A DNA stretch of 64,000 bases. Origin: Balaenoptera acutorostrata. Its lineage: Eukaryota; Chordata; Mammalia; Artiodactyla; Balaenopteridae. Shown in pieces: positions 7,401 to 22,171 of the stretch. The number at the start of each line of letters is the position of its first letter. Within the stretch, counting starts at the first letter, position 1. The DNA lies in NCBI RefSeq assembly GCF_949987535.1, contig NW_026646029.1:1798001-1862000 (forward strand), read 5' to 3'. The notes below the pieces were generated by a model, which worked only from the letters and a program-made list of their open reading frames with translations, did no database searches and was not told where the DNA came from. The position numbers and the translations under genes are program-made.

Positions 7401-8869
7401 CAGGTGATAGACCCAGCAGTGGGTATGATTGATTGACTGGTATGGTAGCTCAACGTTTACCTTTTCAAGGCACCTGAATTGTGCTTTCATTAGTGGCTCT
7501 TACCACGTCCCCCTTAGAATCGAGGGTACGCCTTTCTCCACAATCACGTCAGCATTTATTGTTTGCAGCATTTTTGTTGATGGCCATTCTGACTGGTGTG
7601 AGCTGATAGGTTTTTGTAATTTGGGTTTACATGTCTGTAAAAATTCCTACAATTCATCATTTTTCCACGCCTTTTTCTTTTCTGTTAAAAGAAAAAAGAA
7701 AAAAAGTGTGAGTATAATATACCTCTTCAAAGTTTCTTTTTGGAAGGTGGCACTCTAGAATTTTTTGGTCGATTTTCGACCTCAGTATTTTTTGGAGGGC
7801 CGGTGTGATTTACAGACCTGCAATTGGTGAATATTTAGTGACCTCTGCAGTGGGATTAAAGCTGCTGTTGTGGGAAACGGCCACTAGGATGCAGCATTTC
7901 TCCATTCCCAAATCTGGGTACTAGGGCAGCAGAGCCGTTCTGGAAGTTGTTTGCCTAGGTTTTAAATCTGGATGGAATGTGCCAGGAAAACCCCCCATAA
8001 GTTTATGTCTCATTACTCCTAGTTCGTTGTTTTCATGTTTTCAATTGGGGTAATGGTTAGAATGTTGCTTGTCCAAGGTGTACACACTCTGGTTCATCTA
8101 CATATTCTATATACCTATTTATGTAGAGATCCTCTTCCCGTGTAAATTATTACAGAGTGTTCCGTAATCCTTCCTTGCTATATGGTCGGTCTTTTTGATA
8201 TATGTAGATAATATGTATTTGTATACATATGGTAACGCTAATCTTCATTTATCCATCCCCCCCACCTTTCCTTTTAGATAAGCATAGTTTTTTTTAATAA
8301 GTCTGTGATTGACTTTCTCTGTGGAAATATGTTGATTTGTGTCAGTTCTTAGATAACGCCTATAAGTGATATCATAGGATATAGGACTTTTGCTTTCCGA
8401 CTTACCTCATGTTCTGTGATTATCTCCAAGATCATCTATGGTGCCTCAAAGAGCAGTGTTTCATTGTTTTCCATGGCTAGTATTCATTGTGTACATGGAC
8501 CACTTCTTCTTTATCCTTTCATCTGTTGATGGACATTGTGGTTGCTTCACTGTCTTGTCTATTGTGAATAAGGCTGCAGTGCAGCTTTTGCAGCCCGGGT
8601 CTTCTTCATTCTGGTCTTCTCAGGTGAGAGGCCCATGGGTGCGCCTGCTGGATTGAATGGTACCTCAATTTTTCCTTTGAAACGCAGCTCCTTTCTGTTC
8701 TCATTATTGGTAGTTAACCCCTTTACATCTCACCAGCAGCTGGAGGGTACACATTTCTCTAAAACCTCTTCAGCATTTATTGTTTGTAGACTTTTTGCCA
8801 ATGGTCAGTCGACTGGTGTGAGTTGAAAACTTTTTGTAGATTAGATTGCATGAGTCTAATACTTCCTGA
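4436..8869 (+). repeat. Unit 2 (4,434 bp)
   Basis: Complete copy with a C7 tract and T11 tract. It shares A with unit 1 at the site 5085 (units 3-15 have G) and carries a private T at 5579, a C-to-T change at a CpG. Confidence 0.97.
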
Positions 8870-11800
8870 GGTTGAGCTTTTGTCCATTTTCCTGTTTTAA
8901 AAAAGAGAGTGAGGAAAACTTACCTCTTCATACTACCTTCTTGAAAATTTTGCCTGTTTTGAATTGTTTGTATCCATTCCCTACCTCAGCACAATTTTGA
9001 GGGCAGGTGTCCTTTACAGCCCTGAGTCCTTGTGAATGGTAAGTGACCATTAGCTGTGGGTTAAAAGCTGCTCTTGCGGGATTCGGCCACAAGGCGGCAG
9101 CATTTCTCCTTTACCAAATCTGGTTACTAGGGCAACAGAGCCTTACTGGAAGTGGTGTTCTAGGTTGTAAATTAGAATGGAATGTGCGAGGAAAAAGCCC
9201 TTTAAGTTTATGTCTCATTACTTCTTGTTGGTATTTTTAACTTAATTTTTATTTTTTATCACAGCAAGCTTGATTACAAGGTTTTGTTTGTTCTAGGTGT
9301 GCAAGATGGGGTTCTTTCACACATATACATATATCTATTCTTCTTCGGATCCTTGTCCCACGTAGGTTATGACACAATGTTGAGTAGTCTTCTCTTGGTA
9401 TTGCGTAGGTCTTTGGTGATTATATATTTCACATGTGTTTGTATCTCTCTGTTAACCTCAATATGGTAATGTATCCAATCCTCACACCTTTCCATTTGGT
9501 GAACCCTAAGTTATTTTAGTGAATCTATGATAGTGTTTCTCCGTGGAAATATCTCTGTTTGTATCATTTTTTAGGTAACACCTATATGTGATATGATAGG
9601 ATATGTGTCTTTCGCTTTCTCACTTACTCCAAGTTGCGTGATTACTTCTAGGCTCATCTATGGTGCTGCAAATGGCATTGTTTCATTTTTTCACTAGCTC
9701 ATAGTCCATCTGTACAGGTAGCAGTTCTTCTTTGTCCACCCATCTGTCGGTGGACTTTTTGGTTACTTCCATATCTTGGCTATTGTAATACTATGCCATG
9801 CAGATTTGCGTGCCTGTGTCCTTCCAATTCTGTCTTCTTAGTTTATAGGTCCAGGAATAGGTCTGCTGGATCCTATGGTAGCTCAATGTTTACCTTTTAA
9901 AGGCACCTCTATTCTGTTCTCCTTAGTGGCTCTTTCCAGGTTAGGTCCCACTTAAAGTGGAGGGTATGTATTTCTTCCCAGCACCCTCAGCATTTATTCT
10001 TTGTAGTTTTTGCGGATGGTTATTCTGAGTGGTGTGAGCTGATACCTCTTTGTGGCTGAATTTGCATGTGTCTCATAATGCGTTGAAATTGAGCTTTAAG
10101 ACATGCCCTTTTTATTTTTCCAGCTGTGATTAGAGCTTATTTCTTCAATGTGTTTTCTTAAAGTATGTGTCACCCTTGGCAATATTTTGGCCATTATCTC
10201 CCTCAAGACATTTTGAGGGCAGGTTTCATTTACAGCCCTGCAGTACTTGTTCATATGAAGTGACCATTAGCTCAGGCTTTAAACCTGCTTTTGCAGGTAA
10301 CGGCCAGAGAGCGGCAGCCTTTCTACGTTCCCCTTGCTGGTACTAGGGAAACAGACCTACCGGCCAGTGGTGTTCTTCGGTTATAAATTCGAGTGCAATG
10401 TGCCCGGATAAACCCACAAATGTTGATGTCTCCTTGCTTTTGTTTGTTTTTAAATTTAATTTATATTTATTATTAGAGTAATATTCCATTGTGTACGTGG
10501 ACCACTTCTTCTTGGTGCATTCCTCGGTTGATGGACATTTTCATTGCTTCCGAGTGCTGGCTACGGTAAATCTTGCTGGCGTACAGGTTTGCCAGCCTGG
10601 GACTTTTTGATTCTCATTTTCTCAGGTGATAGGCCAAGCAGTGGTTGTGATTGATTGACTGGTAGCTCAATGTTTCCCTTTTCAAACCACCTACATTGTG
10701 TTTTCATTAGTGGCTCTTTACATGCCCCCCCTTACAACCGAGGGTACGCATTTCTCCACCCTCCCTTCACCGTTTATTTTTTGCAGCATTTTTCCTAATG
10801 GCCATTCGGACTGCTGTGGGCGGATAGGTTTTTTTTTTTAATATGGGTATGCATGTCATTAACATTTTTAAAATTCATCATATTCCTACGCCTTTTTCTT
10901 TTCTCTTAAAAGAAAAAACCGTGAGTACAATATAGCTCTTGAAATTGTCTTCTTCGAAGGTTGCCCTCTTCTGAATTTTTGGGTCGATTTTTGACCCCAG
11001 AAATTTTCTGGAGGGCCGGTGTCATTTACAGAACTGCAAGTTGGTGAAAATTTAGTGACCTTTTGCAGTGGGTTCAAAGCTGCTGTTGTGGGAAACGGCC
11101 ACAAGGAGGTAGCATTTCTCCATTCCCCAATCTGGGTACTAGGGCAACAGAGCCTTTCTGGAAGTCATTGCCCTAGGTTGTAAATTAGAATGGAATTTGC
11201 CAGGAGAAATCCCCATAAGTTTATGTCTCATTACTTCTTCTTGGTTTTTAAAATTTTTTTAATCTGGGTAAAGTTTAGAATATTGTTTGTCCTAGGTGTA
11301 CACAATCTGGTCCATGTGTACATTATGCATGTCTATTAATGTACAGATCCTCTTCCCATGTAAAATATGACAGTGTTCCGTCGACCTCCCTGGCTATGTG
11401 TTCGGTCTTTTTGATACATGTATATAATATGTATTTGTATATGTATAGTAACACTGATCTTCATTTCTCAATTCCCCCCTCCTTTCCTTTTAGATGAGCA
11501 TAGTTTGTTTTCTAAGCCTGTGAGTGTCTTTCTCTTTGCAAATATGTTCATCTGTGTCAGTTATTAGATAATGCCCTAAGTGATAATATAGGCTATAGGT
11601 CTTTTGCTTTCCGACCTGCTTCATGTTTTGTGATTATCTCCAGGCTCACGTATGGTGCCTCAAAGAGCAGTGCTTCCACGTTTTCCATGGCTCATATTGA
11701 ATTGTGTACATGGACCACTTCTTCTTGGTGCATTCCTCTGTTGATGGACATTTTCGTTGCTTCCAAGTGTTGCCTATGGTAAATATTGCTGGAGTGCAGG

Positions 11801-13303
11801 ATTGCCAGCCTGTGATTTTTGATTTTCATTTTCTCAGGTGATAGACCCAGCAGTGGGTATGATTGATTGACTGGTATGGTAGCTCAACGTTTACCTTTTC
11901 AAGGCACCTGAATTGTGCTTTCATTAGTGGCTCTTACCACGTCCCCCTTAGAATCGAGGGTACGCCTTTCTCCACAATCACGTCAGCATTTATTGTTTGC
12001 AGCATTTTTGTTGATGGCCATTCTGACTGGTGTGAGCTGATAGGTTTTTGTAATTTGGGTTTACATGTCTGTAAAAATTCCTACAATTCATCATTTTTCC
12101 ACGCCTTTTTCTTTTCTGTTAAAAGGAAAAAGAAAAAAAGTGTGAGTATAATATACCTCTTCAAAGTTTCTTTTTGGAAGGTGGCACTCTAGAATTTTTT
12201 GGTCGATTTTCGACCTCAGTATTTTTTGGAGGGCCGGTGTGATTTACAGACCTGCAATTGGTGAATATTTAGTGACCTCTGCAGTGGGATTAAAGCTGCT
12301 GTTGTGGGAAACGGCCACTAGGATGCAGCATTTCTCCATTCCCAAATCTGGGTACTAGGGCAGCAGAGCCGTTCTGGAAGTTGTTTGCCTAGGTTTTAAA
12401 TCTGGATGGAATGTGCCAGGAAAACCCCCCATAAGTTTATGTCTCATTACTCCTAGTTCGTTGTTTTCATGTTTTCAATTGGGGTAATGGTTAGAATGTT
12501 GCTTGTCCAAGGTGTACACACTCTGGTTCATCTACATATTCTATATACCTATTTATGTAGAGATCCTCTTCCCGTGTAAATTATTACAGAGTGTTCCGTA
12601 ATCCTTCCTTGCTATATGGTCGGTCTTTTTGATATATGTAGATAATATGTATTTGTATACATATGGTAACGCTAATCTTCATTTATCCATCCCCCCCACC
12701 TTTCCTTTTAGATAAGCATAGTTTTTTTTAATAAGTCTGTGATTGACTTTCTCTGTGGAAATATGTTGATTTGTGTCAGTTCTTAGATAACGCCTATAAG
12801 TGATATCATAGGATATAGGACTTTTGCTTTCCGACTTACCTCATGTTCTGTGATTATCTCCAAGATCATCTATGGTGCCTCAAAGAGCAGTGTTTCATTG
12901 TTTTCCATGGCTAGTATTCATTGTGTACATGGACCACTTCTTCTTTATCCTTTCATCTGTTGATGGACATTGTGGTTGCTTCACTGTCTTGTCTATTGTG
13001 AATAAGGCTGCAGTGCAGCTTTTGCAGCCCGGGTCTTCTTCATTCTGGTCTTCTCAGGTGAGAGGCCCATGGGTGCGCCTGCTGGATTGAATGGTACCTC
13101 AATTTTTCCTTTGAAACGCAGCTCCTTTCTGTTCTCATTATTGGTAGTTAACCCCTTTACATCTCACCAGCAGCTGGAGGGTACACATTTCTCTAAAACC
13201 TCTTCAGCATTTATTGTTTGTAGACTTTTTGCCAATGGTCAGTCGACTGGTGTGAGTTGAAAACTTTTTGTAGATTAGATTGCATGAGTCTAATACTTCC
13301 TGA
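8870..13303 (+). repeat. Unit 3 (4,434 bp)
   Basis: Complete copy, C7 and T11. Its only marker noticed is G at 12126 in the A-rich arm at the start of monomer D, shared with adjacent unit 4 and no other unit. Confidence 0.97.
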
Positions 13304-16300
13304 GGTTGAGCTTTTGTCCATTTTCCTGTTTTAAAAAAGAGAGTGAGGAAAACTTACCTCTTCATACTACCTTCTTGAAAATTTTGCCTGTTTTGAATTG
13401 TTTGTATCCATTCCCTACCTCAGCACAATTTTGAGGGCAGGTGTCCTTTACAGCCCTGAGTCCTTGTGAATGGTAAGTGACCATTAGCTGTGGGTTAAAA
13501 GCTGCTCTTGCGGGATTCGGCCACAAGGCGGCAGCATTTCTCCTTTACCAAATCTGGTTACTAGGGCAACAGAGCCTTACTGGAAGTGGTGTTCTAGGTT
13601 GTAAATTAGAATGGAATGTGCGAGGAAAAAGCCCTTTAAGTTTCTGTCTCATTACTTCTTGTTGGTATTTTTAACTTAATTTTTATTTTTTATCACAGCA
13701 AGCTTGATTACAAGGTTTTGTTTGTTCTAGGTGTGCAAGATGGGGTTCTTTCACACATATACATATATCTATTCTTCTTCGGATCCTTGTCCCACGTAGG
13801 TTATGACACAATGTTGAGTAGTCTTCTCTTGGTATTGCGTAGGTCTTTGGTGATTATATATTTCACATGTGTTTGTATCTCTCTGTTAACCTCAATATGG
13901 TAATGTATCCAATCCTCACACTTTTCCATTTGGTGAACCCTAAGTTATTTTAGTGAATCTATGATAGTGTTTCTCCGTGGAAATATCTCTGTTTGTATCA
14001 TTTTTTAGGTAACACCTATATGTGATATGATAGGATATGTGTCTTTCGCTTTCTCACTTACTCCAAGTTGCGTGATTACTTCTAGGCTCATCTATGGTGC
14101 TGCAAATGGCATTGTTTCATTTTTTCACTAGCTCATAGTCCATCTGTACAGGTAGCAGTTCTTCTTTGTCCACCCATCTGTCGGTGGACTTTTTGGTTAC
14201 TTCCATATCTTGGCTATTGTAATACTATGCCATGCAGATTTGCGTGCCTGTGTCCTTCCAATTCTGTCTTCTTAGTTTATAGGTCCAGGAATAGGTCTGC
14301 TGGATCCTATGGTAGCTCAATGTTTACCTTTTAAAGGCACCTCTATTCTGTTCTCCTTAGTGGCTCTTTCCAGGTTAGGTCCCACTTAAAGTGGAGGGTA
14401 TGTATTTCTTCCCAGCACCCTCAGCATTTATTCTTTGTAGTTTTTGCGGATGGTTATTCTGAGTGGTGTGAGCTGATACCTCTTTGTGGCTGAATTTGCA
14501 TGTGTCTCATAATGCGTTGAAATTGAGCTTTAAGACATGCCCTTTTTATTTTTCCAGCTGTGATTAGAGCTTATTTCTTCAATGTGTTTTCTTAAAGTAT
14601 GTGTCACCCTTGGCAATATTTTGGCCATTATCTCCCTCAAGACATTTTGAGGGCAGGTTTCATTTACAGCCCTGCAGTACTTGTTCATATGAAGTGACCA
14701 TTAGCTCAGGCTTTAAACCTGCTTTTGCAGGTAACGGCCAGAGAGCGGCAGCCTTTCTACGTTCCCCTTGCTGGTACTAGGGAAACAGACCTACCGGCCA
14801 GTGGTGTTCTTCGGTTATAAATTCGAGTGCAATGTGCCCGGATAAACCCACAAATGTTGATGTCTCCTTGCTTTTGTTTGTTTTTAAATTTAATTTATAT
14901 TTATTATTAGAGTAATATTCCATTGTGTACGTGGACCACTTCTTCTTGGTGCATTCCTCGGTTGATGGACATTTTCATTGCTTCCGAGTGCTGGCTACGG
15001 TAAATCTTGCTGGCGTACAGGTTTGCCAGCCTGGGACTTTTTGATTCTCATTTTCTCAGGTGATAGGCCAAGCAGTGGTTGTGATTGATTGACTGGTAGC
15101 TCAATGTTTCCCTTTTCAAACCACCTACATTGTGTTTTCATTAGTGGCTCTTTACATGCCCCCCCTTACAACCGAGGGTACGCATTTCTCCACCCTCCCT
15201 TCACCGTTTATTTTTTGCAGCATTTTTCCTAATGGCCATTCGGACTGCTGTGGGCGGATAGGTTTTTTTTTTTAATATGGGTATGCATGTCATTAACATT
15301 TTTAAAATTCATCATATTCCTACGCCTTTTTCTTTTCTCTTAAAAGAAAAAACCGTGAGTACAATATAGCTCTTGAAATTGTCTTCTTCGAAGGTTGCCC
15401 TCTTCTGAATTTTTGGGTCGATTTTTGACCCCAGAAATTTTCTGGAGGGCCGGTGTCATTTACAGAACTGCAAGTTGGTGAAAATTTAGTGACCTTTTGC
15501 AGTGGGTTCAAAGCTGCTGTTGTGGGAAACGGCCACAAGGAGGTAGCATTTCTCCATTCCCCAATCTGGGTACTAGGGCAACAGAGCCTTTCTGGAAGTC
15601 ATTGCCCTAGGTTGTAAATTAGAATGGAATTTGCCAGGAGAAATCCCCATAAGTTTATGTCTCATTACTTCTTCTTGGTTTTTAAAATTTTTTTAATCTG
15701 GGTAAAGTTTAGAATATTGTTTGTCCTAGGTGTACACAATCTGGTCCATGTGTACATTATGCATGTCTATTAATGTACAGATCCTCTTCCCATGTAAAAT
15801 ATGACAGTGTTCCGTCGACCTCCCTGGCTATGTGTTCGGTCTTTTTGATACATGTATATAATATGTATTTGTATATGTATAGTAACACTGATCTTCATTT
15901 CTCAATTCCCCCCTCCTTTCCTTTTAGATGAGCATAGTTTGTTTTCTAAGCCTGTGAGTGTCTTTCTCTTTGCAAATATGTTCATCTGTGTCAGTTATTA
16001 GATAATGCCCTAAGTGATAATATAGGCTATAGGTCTTTTGCTTTCCGACCTGCTTCATGTTTTGTGATTATCTCCAGGCTCACGTATGGTGCCTCAAAGA
16101 GCAGTGCTTCCACGTTTTCCATGGCTCATATTGAATTGTGTACATGGACCACTTCTTCTTGGTGCATTCCTCTGTTGATGGACATTTTCGTTGCTTCCAA
16201 GTGTTGCCTATGGTAAATATTGCTGGAGTGCAGGATTGCCAGCCTGTGATTTTTGATTTTCATTTTCTCAGGTGATAGACCCAGCAGTGGGTATGATTGA

Positions 16301-17737
16301 TTGACTGGTATGGTAGCTCAACGTTTACCTTTTCAAGGCACCTGAATTGTGCTTTCATTAGTGGCTCTTACCACGTCCCCCTTAGAATCGAGGGTACGCC
16401 TTTCTCCACAATCACGTCAGCATTTATTGTTTGCAGCATTTTTGTTGATGGCCATTCTGACTGGTGTGAGCTGATAGGTTTTTGTAATTTGGGTTTACAT
16501 GTCTGTAAAAATTCCTACAATTCATCATTTTTCCACGCCTTTTTCTTTTCTGTTAAAAGGAAAAAGAAAAAAAGTGTGAGTATAATATACCTCTTCAAAG
16601 TTTCTTTTTGGAAGGTGGCACTCTAGAATTTTTTGGTCGATTTTCGACCTCAGTATTTTTTGGAGGGCCGGTGTGATTTACAGACCTGCAATTGGTGAAT
16701 ATTTAGTGACCTCTGCAGTGGGATTAAAGCTGCTGTTGTGGGAAACGGCCACTAGGATGCAGCATTTCTCCATTCCCAAATCTGGGTACTAGGGCAGCAG
16801 AGCCGTTCTGGAAGTTGTTTGCCTAGGTTTTAAATCTGGATGGAATGTGCCAGGAAAACCCCCCATAAGTTTATGTCTCATTACTCCTAGTTCGTTGTTT
16901 TCATGTTTTCAATTGGGGTAATGGTTAGAATGTTGCTTGTCCAAGGTGTACACACTCTGGTTCATCTACATATTCTATATACCTATTTATGTAGAGATCC
17001 TCTTCCCGTGTAAATTATTACAGAGTGTTCCGTAATCCTTCCTTGCTATATGGTCGGTCTTTTTGATATATGTAGATAATATGTATTTGTATACATATGG
17101 TAACGCTAATCTTCATTTATCCATCCCCCCCACCTTTCCTTTTAGATAAGCATAGTTTTTTTTAATAAGTCTGTGATTGACTTTCTCTGTGGAAATATGT
17201 TGATTTGTGTCAGTTCTTAGATAACGCCTATAAGTGATATCATAGGATATAGGACTTTTGCTTTCCGACTTACCTCATGTTCTGTGATTATCTCCAAGAT
17301 CATCTATGGTGCCTCGAAGAGCAGTGTTTCATTGTTTTCCATGGCTAGTATTCATTGTGTACATGGACCACTTCTTCTTTATCCTTTCATCTGTTGATGG
17401 ACATTGTGGTTGCTTCACTGTCTTGTCTATTGTGAATAAGGCTGCAGTGCAGCTTTTGCAGCCCGGGTCTTCTTCATTCTGGTCTTCTCAGGTGAGAGGC
17501 CCATGGGTGCGCCTGCTGGATTGAATGGTACCTCAATTTTTCCTTTGAAACGCAGCTCCTTTCTGTTCTCATTATTGGTAGTTAACCCCTTTACATCTCA
17601 CCAGCAGCTGGAGGGTACACATTTCTCTAAAACCTCTTCAGCATTTATTGTTTGTAGACTTTTTGCCAATGGTCAGTCGACTGGTGTGAGTTGAAAACTT
17701 TTTGTAGATTAGATTGCATGAGTCTAATACTTCCTGA
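13304..17737 (+). repeat. Unit 4 (4,434 bp)
   Basis: Complete copy, C7 and T11. Markers are a private C at 13644, T at 13922 (shared with unit 6), G at 16560 (shared with unit 3) and G at 17316, which creates a CpG and is shared with units 6 and 11. It therefore carries markers also found in three different units, in different combinations. Confidence 0.97.
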
Positions 17738-20700
17738 GGTTGAGCTTTTGTCCATTTTCCTGTTTTAAAAAAGAGAGTGAGGAAAACTTACCTCTTCATA
17801 CTACCTTCTTGAAAATTTTGCCTGTTTTGAATTGTTTGTATCCATTCCCTACCTCAGCACAATTTTGAGGGCAGGTGTCCTTTACAGCCCTGAGTCCTTG
17901 TGAATGGTAAGTGACCATTAGCTGTGGGTTAAAAGCTGCTCTTGCGGGATTCGGCCACAAGGCGGCAGCATTTCTCCTTTACCAAATCTGGTTACTAGGG
18001 CAACAGAGCCTTACTGGAAGTGGTGTTCTAGGTTGTAAATTAGAATGGAATGTGCGAGGAAAAAGCCCTTTAAGTTTATGTCTCATTACTTCTTGTTGGT
18101 ATTTTTAACTTAATTTTTATTTTTTATCACAGCAAGCTTGATTACAAGGTTTTGTTTGTTCTAGGTGTGCAAGATGGGGTTCTTTCACACATATACATAT
18201 ATCTATTCTTCTTCGGATCCTTGTCCCACGTAGGTTATGACACAATGTTGAGTAGTCTTCTCTTGGTATTGCGTAGGTCTTTGGTGATTATATATTTCAC
18301 ATGTGTTTGTATCTCTCTGTTAACCTCAATATGGTAATGTATCCAATCCTCACACCTTTCCATTTGGTGAACCCTAAGTTATTTTAGTGAATCTATGATA
18401 GTGTTTCTCCGTGGAAATATCTCTGTTTGTATCATTTTTTAGGTAACACCTATATGTGATATGATAGGATATGTGTCTTTCGCTTTCTCACTTACTCCAA
18501 GTTGCGTGATTACTTCTAGGCTCATCTATGGTGCTGCAAATGGCATTGTTTCATTTTTTCACTAGCTCATAGTCCATCTGTACAGGTAGCAGTTCTTCTT
18601 TGTCCACCCATCTGTCGGTGGACTTTTTGGTTACTTCCATATCTTGGCTATTGTAATACTATGCCATGCAGATTTGCGTGCCTGTGTCCTTCCAATTCTG
18701 TCTTCTTAGTTTATAGGTCCAGGAATAGGTCTGCTGGATCCTATGGTAGCTCAATGTTTACCTTTTAAAGGCACCTCTATTCTGTTCTCCTTAGTGGCTC
18801 TTTCCAGGTTAGGTCCCACTTAAAGTGGAGGGTATGTATTTCTTCCCAGCACCCTCAGCATTTATTCTTTGTAGTTTTTGCGGATGGTTATTCTGAGTGG
18901 TGTGAGCTGATACCTCTTTGTGGTTCAATTTGCATGTGTCTCATAATGCGTTGAAATTGAGCTTTAAGACATGCCCTTTTTATTTTTCCAGCTGTGATTA
19001 GAGCTTATTTCTTCAATGTGTTTTCTTAAAGTATGTGTCACCCTTGGCAATATTTTGGCCATTATCTCCCTCAAGACATTTTGAGGGCAGGTTTCATTTA
19101 CAGCCCTGCAGTACTTGTTCATATGAAGTGACCATTAGCTCAGGCTTTAAACCTGCTTTTGCAGGTAACGGCCAGAGAGCGGCAGCCTTTCTACGTTCCC
19201 CTTGCTGGTACTAGGGAAACAGACCTACCGGCCAGTGGTGTTCTTCGGTTATAAATTCGAGTGCAATGTGCCCGGATAAACCCACAAATGTTGATGTCTC
19301 CTTGCTTTTGTTTGTTTTTAAATTTAATTTATATTTATTATTAGAGTAATATTCCATTGTGTACGTGGACCACTTCTTCTTGGTGCATTCCTCGGTTGAT
19401 GGACATTTTCATTGCTTCCGAGTGCTGGCTACGGTAAATCTTGCTGGCGTACAGGTTTGCCAGCCTGGGACTTTTTGATTCTCATTTTCTCAGGTGATAG
19501 GCCAAGCAGTGGTTGTGATTGATTGACTGGTAGCTCAATGTTTCCCTTTTCAAACCACCTACATTGTGTTTTCATTAGTGGCTCTTTACATGCCCCCCCT
19601 TACAACCGAGGGTACGCATTTCTCCACCCTCCCTTCACCGTTTATTTTTTGCAGCATTTTTCCTAATGGCCATTCGGACTGCTGTGGGCGGATAGGTTTT
19701 TTTTTTTAATATGGGTATGCATGTCATTAACATTTTTAAAATTCATCATATTCCTACGCCTTTTTCTTTTCTCTTAAAAGAAAAAACCGTGAGTACAATA
19801 TAGCTCTTGAAATTGTCTTCTTCGAAGGTTGCCCTCTTCTGAATTTTTGGGTCGATTTTTGACCCCAGAAATTTTCTGGAGGGCCGGTGTCATTTACAGA
19901 ACTGCAAGTTGGTGAAAATTTAGTGACCTTTTGCAGTGGGTTCAAAGCTGCTGTTGTGGGAAACGGCCACAAGGAGGTAGCATTTCTCCATTCCCCAATC
20001 TGGGTACTAGGGCAACAGAGCCTTTCTGGAAGTCATTGCCCTAGGTTGTAAATTAGAATGGAATTTGCCAGGAGAAATCCCCATAAGTTTATGTCTCATT
20101 ACTTCTTCTTGGTTTTTAAAATTTTTTTAATCTGGGTAAAGTTTAGAATATTGTTTGTCCTAGGTGTACACAATCTGGTCCATGTGTACATTATGCATGT
20201 CTATTAATGTACAGATCCTCTTCCCATGTAAAATATGACAGTGTTCCGTCGACCTCCCTGGCTATGTGTTCGGTCTTTTTGATACATGTATATAATATGT
20301 ATTTGTATATGTATAGTAACACTGATCTTCATTTCTCAATTCCCCCCTCCTTTCCTTTTAGATGAGCATAGTTTGTTTTCTAAGCCTGTGAGTGTCTTTC
20401 TCTTTGCAAATATGTTCATCTGTGTCAGTTATTAGATAATGCCCTAAGTGATAATATAGGCTATAGGTCTTTTGCTTTCCGACCTGCTTCATGTTTTGTG
20501 ATTATCTCCAGGCTCACGTATGGTGCCTCAAAGAGCAGTGCTTCCACGTTTTCCATGGCTCATATTGAATTGTGTACATGGACCACTTCTTCTTGGTGCA
20601 TTCCTCTGTTGATGGACATTTTCGTTGCTTCCAAGTGTTGCCTATGGTAAATATTGCTGGAGTGCAGGATTGCCAGCCTGTGATTTTTGATTTTCATTTT

Positions 20701-22171
20701 CTCAGGTGATAGACCCAGCAGTGGGTATGATTGATTGACTGGTATGGTAGCTCAACGTTTACCTTTTCAAGGCACCTGAATTGTGCTTTCATTAGTGGCT
20801 CTTACCACGTCCCCCTTAGAATCGAGGGTACGCCTTTCTCCACAATCACGTCAGCATTTATTGTTTGCAGCATTTTTGTTGATGGCCATTCTGACTGGTG
20901 TGAGCTGATAGGTTTTTGTAATTTGGGTTTACATGTCTGTAAAAATTCCTACAATTCATCATTTTTCCACGCCTTTTTCTTTTCTGTTAAAAGAAAAAAG
21001 AAAAAAAGTGTGAGTATAATATACCTCTTCAAAGTTTCTTTTTGGAAGGTGGCACTCTAGAATTTTTTGGTCGATTTTCGACCTCAGTATTTTTTGGAGG
21101 GCCGGTGTGATTTACAGACCTGCAATTGGTGAATATTTAGTGACCTCTGCAGTGGGATTAAAGCTGCTGTTGTGGGAAACGGCCACTAGGATGCAGCATT
21201 TCTCCATTCCCAAATCTGGGTACTAGGGCAGCAGAGCCGTTCTGGAAGTTGTTTGCCTAGGTTTTAAATCTGGATGGAATGTGCCAGGAAAACCCCCCAT
21301 AAGTTTATGTCTCATTACTCCTAGTTCGTTGTTTTCATGTTTTCAATTGGGGTAATGGTTAGAATGTTGCTTGTCCAAGGTGTACACACTCTGGTTCATC
21401 TACATATTCTATATACCTATTTATGTAGAGATCCTCTTCCCGTGTAAATTATTACAGAGTGTTCCGTAATCCTTCCTTGCTATATGGTCGGTCTTTTTGA
21501 TATATGTAGATAATATGTATTTGTATACATATGGTAACGCTAATCTTCATTTATCCATCCCCCCCACCTTTCCTTTTAGATAAGCATAGTTTTTTTTAAT
21601 AAGTCTGTGATTGACTTTCTCTGTGGAAATATGTTGATTTGTGTCAGTTCTTAGATAACGCCTATAAGTGATATCATAGGATATAGGACTTTTGCTTTCC
21701 GACTTACCTCATGTTCTGTGATTATCTCCAAGATCATCTATGGTGCCTCAAAGAGCAGTGTTTCATTGTTTTCCATGGCTAGTATTCATTGTGTACATGG
21801 ACCACTTCTTCTTTATCCTTTCATCTGTTGATGGACATTGTGGTTGCTTCACTGTCTTGTCTATTGTGAATAAGGCTGCAGTGCAGCTTTTGCAGCCCGG
21901 GTCTTCTTCATTCTGGTCTTCTCAGGTGAGAGGCCCATGGGTGCGCCTGCTGGATTGAATGGTACCTCAATTTTTCCTTTGAAACGCAGCTCCTTTCTGT
22001 TCTCATTATTGGTAGTTAACCCCTTTACATCTCACCAGCAGCTGGAGGGTACACATTTCTCTAAAACCTCTTCAGCATTTATTGTTTGTAGACTTTTTGC
22101 CAATGGTCAGTCGACTGGTGTGAGTTGAAAACTTTTTGTAGATTAGATTGCATGAGTCTAATACTTCCTGA
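17738..22171 (+). repeat. Unit 5 (4,434 bp)
   Basis: Complete copy, C7 and T11. The marker is a linked pair, T at 18924 and C at 18926, found together elsewhere only in unit 8. Confidence 0.97.
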